Positions 58,795 to 64,000 of a stretch of 64,000 nucleotides of DNA are shown piece after piece; the stretch's first letter is position 1, and every line of letters begins with the position of its first letter. The translations under genes and the position numbers were made by a program. Source of the stretch: Streptosporangium oxazolinicum (GTDB lineage: Bacteria > Actinomycetota > Actinomycetes > Streptosporangiales > Streptosporangiaceae). The notes under the pieces were generated by a model, which was given only the letters and a program-made list of their open reading frames with translations, did no database searches and was not told the DNA's origin. The DNA lies in assembly GCF_039537505.1 (NCBI RefSeq), contig NZ_BAABAQ010000010.1, forward strand, positions 62,001 to 126,000, in the 5' to 3' direction.

Positions 58795-59802
58795 GTGGAC
58801 ATCGACATGAGCGTCCTGCGCAGCCTGGAGCGGGAGAAGGACATCTCCTTCGACCTGGTCGTCAAGGCGATCGAGGACGCGCTGCTGATCGCGTATTTCC
58901 GGAGTGAGGGCGCGGCGGCCAAGGCGCGCGCCGAGCTCGACCGCAAGTCCGGGCACGTGACCATCTTCGCCGCCGAGCTCGACGACGAGAGCGGGGAGGT
59001 GCTCAGGGAGTTCGACGACACCCCGGGCAACTTCAGCCGCATCGCCGCGACCACGGCCAAGCAGGTCATCCTGCAGCAGCTCCGCGACGCCGAGGACGAG
59101 ATCAACTTCGGTGAGTTCGCCAGCCGCGAGGGCGAGCTCGTGGCGGGGGTCATCCAGCAGGGCAAGGACCCGAGGGTCGTCCTGGTCGACCTGGGCAAGA
59201 TCGAGGCGGTGCTGCCGCACAGCGAGCAGGTCCCGGGCGAGGAGTACGTCCACGGCGACCGCATCCGCTGCTACGTGGTGCAGGTCAAGAAGGGCCACAA
59301 GGGCCCCTCGGTGACCCTGTCGCGCACCCACCCCGGCCTGGTGAAGAAGCTCTTCGCGCTGGAGGTGCCCGAGATCGCCGACGGCACGGTCGAGATCGCC
59401 GCCGTCGCCCGCGAGGCCGGTCACCGCACCAAGCTCGCGGTCCGGTCCCGGCGCCCGGGGGTGAACGCCAAGGGCGCCTGCATCGGCCCGATGGGCTCGC
59501 GGGTGCGCAACGTGATGACGGAGCTGCACGGCGAGAAGATCGACATCATCGACTGGTCGGAGGATCCCGCGGATTTCGTGGGGAATGCGCTGTCCCCGGC
59601 CCGTGTTTCCCACGTAGAGGTGATCGACTTGGACGGCCGCGCCGCGCGCGTGACCGTGCCGGACTACCAGCTCTCCCTCGCCATCGGCAAGGAGGGGCAG
59701 AACGCCCGGCTGGCCGCCCGCCTCACCGGCTGGCGGATCGACATCCGTCCCGACACCCAGCCGGGGGACGCGGCCGGTTCCGCAGATGCGCCCACACGGT
59801 AA
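58795..59802 (+). CDS. nusA: Transcription termination/antitermination factor NusA
   Basis: 335 residues, the shorter actinobacterial form without C-terminal acidic repeats. The N-terminal RNA polymerase-binding domain (1-100), S1 domain (about 110-185), and two KH domains (VKKGHKGPSVTLSRTHPGLVKKLF; LAIGKEGQNARLAARLTGW) are clear. It acts on pausing, termination and rRNA antitermination. It starts 12 bp after rimP and its 3' end overlaps the annotated start of ylxR by 17 bp. Confidence 0.95.
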   Translation: MDIDMSVLRSLEREKDISFDLVVKAIEDALLIAYFRSEGAAAKARAELDRKSGHVTIFAAELDDESGEVLREFDDTPGNFSRIAATTAKQVILQQLRDAEDEINFGEFASREGELVAGVIQQGKDPRVVLVDLGKIEAVLPHSEQVPGEEYVHGDRIRCYVVQVKKGHKGPSVTLSRTHPGLVKKLFALEVPEIADGTVEIAAVAREAGHRTKLAVRSRRPGVNAKGACIGPMGSRVRNVMTELHGEKIDIIDWSEDPADFVGNALSPARVSHVEVIDLDGRAARVTVPDYQLSLAIGKEGQNARLAARLTGWRIDIRPDTQPGDAAGSADAPTR

Positions 59803-60088
59803 GCTGGAATATGGTGGCCAGGCTGCCCCACTGAGAACATGTGTGGGGTGCCGGGTTCGCACGGTTTCCTCCGAGCTGCTCCGCCTGGTGGTGGTCGAGG
59901 GCGTTATCGTCCCTGACCTGCGAAGACGGCTCCAAGGGCGTGGTGCTTCACTGCATCCCACCTTGAGCTGTCTCGAACTCGCAGAGCGTCGCCGAGCGTT
60001 TCCGCGTGCTTTTCGCGTCGCGGAAACGCTCGACCTGTCGCGGCTGCGCGGCCACCTGGAAGAGCAACAGGCTGAAAGGATCGGGTGA
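59786..60088 (+). CDS. ylxR: YlxR (DUF448) RNA-binding protein
   Basis: 100 residues. The hallmark RTCVGCR is at 17-23, followed by LLRLVVVEG, GRGASLHP and FPRAFRVAETLDLSRL. YlxR proteins bind nucleic acid and modulate RNase P or gene expression in the nusA-infB operon. The ATG at 59786 lies inside nusA and lacks a ribosome site. In another frame, ATG 59811 reads MVARLPH and then hits TGA next to RTCVGCR, which could mean a one-base frameshift. The N terminus is therefore uncertain. Confidence 0.85.
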   Translation: MRPHGKLEYGGQAAPLRTCVGCRVRTVSSELLRLVVVEGVIVPDLRRRLQGRGASLHPTLSCLELAERRRAFPRAFRVAETLDLSRLRGHLEEQQAERIG

Positions 60089-60231
60089 AATGGTTACCGA
60101 CTGTCATGTAGGACGCCGATTTGATGGGCTGGTCAGATAGCTATGAGCGCCTGATGAGCATGCGGCGATGAGTACGTCAACGTAACGACGGTCCGGCGGC
60201 ACCGCCTCCCGGGCCGAGACAAGGGAGTGCA

Positions 60232-63200
60232 GTGGCGAAGGTCCGGGTATACGAGCTCGCCAAGGAGTTCGGTGTGGAGAGCAAGGTCGTCATGGCCAAG
60301 CTCCAGGAGATGGGCGAGTTCGTGCGTTCGGCGTCCTCGACTATCGAAGCACCGGTAGTCCGCAGGCTCACGGAAGCTTTGGGCGGCCCCAGCAAGGGCT
60401 CGTCCGACAGGGGCAGAGGCCCCAGGCCGCCTCAGGCGGCCCCTCGGCCGGGTGACGGCCAGCCAAACGGCGCCCCCTCGGCGTCGACATCGATCCCCAA
60501 GCCGGGACCGGCCCCCAGGCCGGGTCCTCGTCCGGGGCCCGTACCGGCTCGTCCCGCGGCCACCGCGCCGCAGGCCCCGCCGGTCGTTCCTCCGGCTCCG
60601 CCGGCCCAGCCCCCGCAGCCGCCGCGTCAGCAGCCGCCGCAGGTGCAGGCGCCGCGGTTCGAGGCGCCCCGCACCGACGGCGGTCGCCCCGCGTCCTCCG
60701 GTCCCAAGCCGGGTCCCAGGCCCGCGCCGCGTCCGGGTCCCGCGCCGCGCCCCGAGGCGCGTCCCGAGGGCGGTCGTCCCGCGGGCGGTCCGGGTGGAGC
60801 GCCCTCGGGCCCCAGGCCCGGTGCCGGTGCCCCCGGTGCCGGTGCGCCCAAGCCCGGCCCGCGTCCGGGCCCGCGCGGTCCGCGCCCCGGCAACAACCCG
60901 TTCTCGTCGAACGCCAGCGGCATGGGCCAGGCCCGTCCGCCGCGCGCCGGCGGCCCCGGTGGTCCCGGTGGCCCCGGCCGTGACGGCGGTCCCGGAGACA
61001 GGGGTCCGCGTCCCGGTCCCCGCGAGGACCGCGGTCCTCGTCAGGACCGCGACAACGCCGGCCCCCGCCCGCCCGGCGCCCGTTCGGGCCCGCCCGGATC
61101 CGGTGGCCCGCGTCCGGGTCCCGGCGCCGGTGGCCCGCGTCCCGGTGGCGGTGCCGGTGGTCCCGGTGGCCCGCGTCCCGGTGGTCCGCGTCCCAGCCCG
61201 ATGATGATGCCCCAGGGCCGGCCCGCCGGTCCCGGTGGCGGTGGTGGCGGCGCCGGCCGTCCCGGCGGTGGCGCGGGTGCCGGTCGTCCCGGTGGCGGCG
61301 CCGGTCGTCCCGGCGGTGGCGGCGGTCGTCCCGGTGGCGGCGGTTTCGCCGGTCGCCCGGGTGGCGGTGGAGGCGCCGGTCGTCCCGGCACCGGAACCGG
61401 TGGTCCCGGTGGCGGTGGCGGCGGTTTCGCCGGTCGTCCCGGTGGCGGTGGCCGTGGTCGCGGTGGAGGCACCGCGGGCGCGTTCGGCCGTCCCGGAGGA
61501 CGCCCGACCCGCGGTCGCAAGTCCAAGCGCCAGCGGCGTCAAGAGTTCGACAACATGCAGGCCCCGGCGATCGGCGGCGTGCAGGCCCCTCGCGGCAACG
61601 GGCAGACGATCCGCCTGTCGCGCGGCGCCTCCCTGTCGGACTTCGCCGACAAGATCGGCGCGATCCCGGCGTCCCTGGTGCAGATCATGCTGCACCTGGG
61701 CGAGATGGTGACCGCCACGCAGTCGGTCAACGAGGAGACGCTCCAGCTTCTGGCCGCCGAGCTCGACTACAACCTGCTTGTGGTCAGCCCGGAGGAGGAG
61801 GACCGCGAGCTCCTGGAGACCTTCGACATCGAGTTCGGCGAGGACGAGGGCGACGAGTCCGACCTGGTCGCGCGCCCGCCGGTGGTGACCGTCATGGGTC
61901 ACGTCGACCACGGTAAGACCAAGCTGCTCGACGCCATCCGCAACACCAACGAGGTGGCGCGGGAGGCGGGTGGCATCACCCAGCACATCGGTGCCTACCA
62001 GATCACCACCGTGCACGAGGACGAAGACCGGAAGATCACCTTCATCGACACCCCGGGTCACGAGGCGTTCACCGCCATGCGTGCCCGAGGCGCCAAGGTG
62101 ACCGACATCGCCGTCCTGGTCGTCGCGGCCGACGACGGTGTGAAGCCGCAGACCGTCGAGGCGCTCAACCACGCCCAGGCGGCCGACGTGCCGATCGTCG
62201 TCGCGGTCAACAAGGTCGACAAGGAGGGCGCCGACCCGGGCAAGGTGCGCGCCCAGCTCACCGAGTACGGCCTGGTCGCCGAGGAGTACGGCGGCACCAC
62301 GATGTTCGTCGACATCTCCGCCAAGAACGGGATCGGCATCGAGCAGCTGCTCGAGGCCATCCTGCTCACCGCGGACGCCGAGCTCGACCTGCGGGCCAAC
62401 GCCACGATGGACGCCCAGGGCGTCGCCATCGAGGCGCACCTCGACAAGGGCCGAGGCCCGGTCGCGACCGTGCTGGTCCAGCGCGGCACGCTCCGCGTCG
62501 GCGACTCGATCGTCTGTGGCGAGGCCTTCGGCCGCGTCCGGGCGATGCTCGACGACAAGGGCGAGGCGATCCCGGAGGCCGACCCGTCCCGTCCGGTGCA
62601 GGTCCTCGGTCTGACCGCGACGCCGGGAGCCGGTGACAACTTCATCGTCGTCACCGACGACCGGATGGCGCGCCAGATCGCCCAGCAGCGCGCCGCGCGC
62701 AAGCGCATCGCGGACATGGCCAAGTCCGGCCGTCGCCGCACCCTCGAAGAGCTCTTCAGCGAGATGGAGAAGGGCCAGGTCGACGAGCTCAAGCTCATCA
62801 TCAAGGGTGACGTCTCCGGTTCCGTCGAGGCCCTGGAGGACGCGCTGCTCAAGATCGACGTCGGCGACGAGGTGCGCCTGCGGGTGCTCCACCGCGCCGT
62901 CGGTGCGATCACCGAGTACGACGTCAACCTGGCGGTCGCCGACGACAACGCCGTCATCATCGGCTTCAACGTGCGTCCCGAGGTCAGGGCGCGCGACCTG
63001 GCCGAGCGCGAGGGCGTCGACATCCGCTACTACTCGGTCATCTACCAGGCGATCGAGGAGATCGAGGCGGCCCTCAAGGGCATGCTCAAGCCGGAGTTCG
63101 AAGAGGTCCAGATGGGCACCGCCGAAGTCCGCGAGGTCTTCAAGGTGCCGAAGATCGGCAACATCGCCGGTGCGCTGGTCCGCTCGGGCACGATCGTCCG

Positions 63201-63396
63201 CAACAGCAAGGCCCGGATCATCCGCGGCGGGGTCGTCATCTCCGACAACCTCAGCGTCTCCTCGCTGCGTCGTTTCAAGGACGACGCGACCGAGGTCCGC
63301 GAAGGGTTCGAGTGCGGTATCGGTGTCGGCTACAGCGACATCAAGATCGATGACGTCATCGAGACCTTCGAGATGCGGGAGAAGCCGCGAGCCTGA
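60232..63396 (+). CDS. infB: Translation initiation factor IF-2
   Basis: 1054 residues, GTG start. An IF2_N domain (1-60: VRVYELAKEFGVESKVVMAKLQEMGEFV) precedes a very long low-complexity segment (about 62-435) rich in Gly, Pro and Arg. The G domain has GHVDHGKT near 556-563, DTPGHEAF and NKVDK. Domains II-IV follow. It brings fMet-tRNA to the 30S ribosome. The N-terminal extension is common in actinomycetes and of variable length. Confidence 0.97.
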   Translation: MAKVRVYELAKEFGVESKVVMAKLQEMGEFVRSASSTIEAPVVRRLTEALGGPSKGSSDRGRGPRPPQAAPRPGDGQPNGAPSASTSIPKPGPAPRPGPRPGPVPARPAATAPQAPPVVPPAPPAQPPQPPRQQPPQVQAPRFEAPRTDGGRPASSGPKPGPRPAPRPGPAPRPEARPEGGRPAGGPGGAPSGPRPGAGAPGAGAPKPGPRPGPRGPRPGNNPFSSNASGMGQARPPRAGGPGGPGGPGRDGGPGDRGPRPGPREDRGPRQDRDNAGPRPPGARSGPPGSGGPRPGPGAGGPRPGGGAGGPGGPRPGGPRPSPMMMPQGRPAGPGGGGGGAGRPGGGAGAGRPGGGAGRPGGGGGRPGGGGFAGRPGGGGGAGRPGTGTGGPGGGGGGFAGRPGGGGRGRGGGTAGAFGRPGGRPTRGRKSKRQRRQEFDNMQAPAIGGVQAPRGNGQTIRLSRGASLSDFADKIGAIPASLVQIMLHLGEMVTATQSVNEETLQLLAAELDYNLLVVSPEEEDRELLETFDIEFGEDEGDESDLVARPPVVTVMGHVDHGKTKLLDAIRNTNEVAREAGGITQHIGAYQITTVHEDEDRKITFIDTPGHEAFTAMRARGAKVTDIAVLVVAADDGVKPQTVEALNHAQAADVPIVVAVNKVDKEGADPGKVRAQLTEYGLVAEEYGGTTMFVDISAKNGIGIEQLLEAILLTADAELDLRANATMDAQGVAIEAHLDKGRGPVATVLVQRGTLRVGDSIVCGEAFGRVRAMLDDKGEAIPEADPSRPVQVLGLTATPGAGDNFIVVTDDRMARQIAQQRAARKRIADMAKSGRRRTLEELFSEMEKGQVDELKLIIKGDVSGSVEALEDALLKIDVGDEVRLRVLHRAVGAITEYDVNLAVADDNAVIIGFNVRPEVRARDLAEREGVDIRYYSVIYQAIEEIEAALKGMLKPEFEEVQMGTAEVREVFKVPKIGNIAGALVRSGTIVRNSKARIIRGGVVISDNLSVSSLRRFKDDATEVREGFECGIGVGYSDIKIDDVIETFEMREKPRA

Positions 63397-63424
63397 TGCC
63401 TCGACAGGCGAAGGAACCGTCCCG

Positions 63425-63453
63425 CCGGCCGCGCCCCTCGGGTGCGCGGCCGG
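63425..63453 (+). terminator. Hairpin between infB and ylxP
   Basis: A perfect 10-bp stem CCGGCCGCGC/GCGCGGCCGG with a 9-base loop begins 28 bp after the infB stop and may attenuate or process the operon mRNA. Its position within an operon makes complete termination unlikely. Confidence 0.4.
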
Positions 63454-63504
63454 TGGGCGGGGCCCGAGCCCGTGGCACGGTGACCCCGTGGCGAGTGACC
63501 CACT

Positions 63505-63804
63505 ATGTATGTAGGTGCCCTGACATTGGACATCCTGCTCGGCGACGTCCACTCGCTGAAGCAGAAGCGCTCGGTGGTGCGTCCCATCGTCGCCGAGGTG
63601 CAGCGACGGTTCCCGGGTGTGGCCGTCGCGGAGACCGGCCACCTTGATCTGCATCGCCGTACCGAGATCGGGATCGCGGTCGTCTCCGCCACCGCCGCCA
63701 ACTGCGGCGCGGTGCTGGACGACTGCGAGCGCCTGATCGCCTTCCACCCGGAGATCGAGCTGCTGTCCGCCAGACATCGGCTCTACAACGAGGACGAGGA
63801 CTAG
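63505..63804 (+). CDS. ylxP: DUF503 protein YlxP
   Basis: 99 residues of the DUF503 family: MYVGALTLDILLGDVHSLKQKRSVVRPIVAEVQRRFP and VAVAETGHLDLHRRTEIGIAV. YlxP is a small protein of the nusA-infB-rbfA region, linked to ribosome assembly, with no proven biochemistry. It starts 108 bp after infB. The rbfA gene follows after 66 bp. Confidence 0.92.
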   Translation: MYVGALTLDILLGDVHSLKQKRSVVRPIVAEVQRRFPGVAVAETGHLDLHRRTEIGIAVVSATAANCGAVLDDCERLIAFHPEIELLSARHRLYNEDED

Positions 63805-63870
63805 ATACGGAGACGGCCGGTCGCGGATCCCCTAACCGCCACCGGCCATCCCCGTGAGAAGGGGGGAGCT

Positions 63871-64000
63871 ATGGACGCCGCACGCGCGCGTAAGATCGCC
63901 GACCGGATCCAGCAGATCGTGGCGGAGATGCTGGAGCGCCGGATCAAGGACCCCAGGCTGGGGTTCGTGACCGTGACGGACACGCGCATCACCAACGACC
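63871..64000 (+). CDS. rbfA: Ribosome-binding factor A, N-terminal part
   Basis: The first 43 codons of rbfA, cut by the window edge. DAARARKIADRIQQIVAEMLERRIKDPRLGFVTVTDTRI matches the N-terminal KH-fold of RbfA, which binds the 30S subunit during late maturation. AGGGGGG precedes ATG 63871. Confidence 0.92.
   Translation, partial: MDAARARKIADRIQQIVAEMLERRIKDPRLGFVTVTDTRITND

Noticed and set aside
60133..63777. 1214-codon open frame on the minus strand opposite infB
   Set aside because: It is the antisense shadow of infB, caused by GC-rich codons; its Thr/Gly tract mirrors the Gly/Pro/Arg-rich part of IF-2.

Overview
The window is very GC-rich actinobacterial DNA with strong third-position G/C bias, many GTG starts, twin-arginine signal peptides, an MsiK-dependent type of sugar transporter and AfsR-type, DUF5753 and DUF4439 families. 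The order proS ... rimP-nusA-ylxR-infB-ylxP-rbfA at the right end is the usual actinobacterial translation block. A Streptosporangiales-like filamentous actinomycete fits best; this is inferred from family content, not from a database search. No rRNA, tRNA, insertion sequence, integrase or CRISPR array was seen.

Layout. 1-5.8 kb: the start of a fused receiver/thioredoxin-reductase-like protein, TrmB, TetR and MerR regulators, glutamine synthetase II (glnII) with a GlnR-type operator and a strong terminator, and a HAD phosphatase. 5.9-17.5 kb: an amino-sugar neighbourhood: a MurR/RpiR regulator, a UPF0309 SIS protein and an NgcEFG-type transporter, then (after an ArsR regulator and an oxidoreductase) a GH46 chitosanase and a GH3 beta-N-acetylhexosaminidase. 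The two hydrolases share an AGGAAA-N-TTTCCT palindrome of CsnR type, so import and polymer breakdown look linked. AlkD and a KstR2-like TetR lie between them.

17.6-30.3 kb: pentapeptide-repeat protein, an SDR that has lost its catalytic Tyr and Lys, nitronate monooxygenase, remnants of a methyltransferase gene, a PadR/membrane-protein unit with a perfect operator, an ATP-grasp enzyme, a FAD monooxygenase/DUF3159 pair divergent from a TetR gene, a secreted M14 carboxypeptidase and another SDR. 30.5-36.6 kb: a complete five-gene peptide ABC transporter whose binding protein appears membrane-anchored at its C terminus.

36.7-47.2 kb: DUF2252, a frameshifted SDR, and a lower-GC five-gene group (39.15-41.69 kb) around a WhiJ-like HTH/DUF5753 regulator, with DUF6879 and an internally duplicated 123-residue protein; two of its transcription units carry the same TTGCA-N5-TTGCA element. 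Next are a FAD monooxygenase and a 1061-residue AfsR-type regulator. 47.3-64 kb: GntR/UTRA regulator, GNAT, CutC, DUF6986, FprA-like reductase, a membrane protein, ProS followed by a 62-bp perfect palindrome, two tandem DUF4236 genes, a DUF4439/lipoprotein pair, and the rimP-to-rbfA operon, cut at the window edge.

Two patterns recur. Several regulator genes have a TAnnnT -10 hexamer six or seven bases before the start codon, indicating leaderless mRNAs. Many gaps at gene 3' ends hold short degenerate GC-rich tandem repeats. The best candidate for a poorly described system is the WhiJ-like cluster at 39-42 kb.
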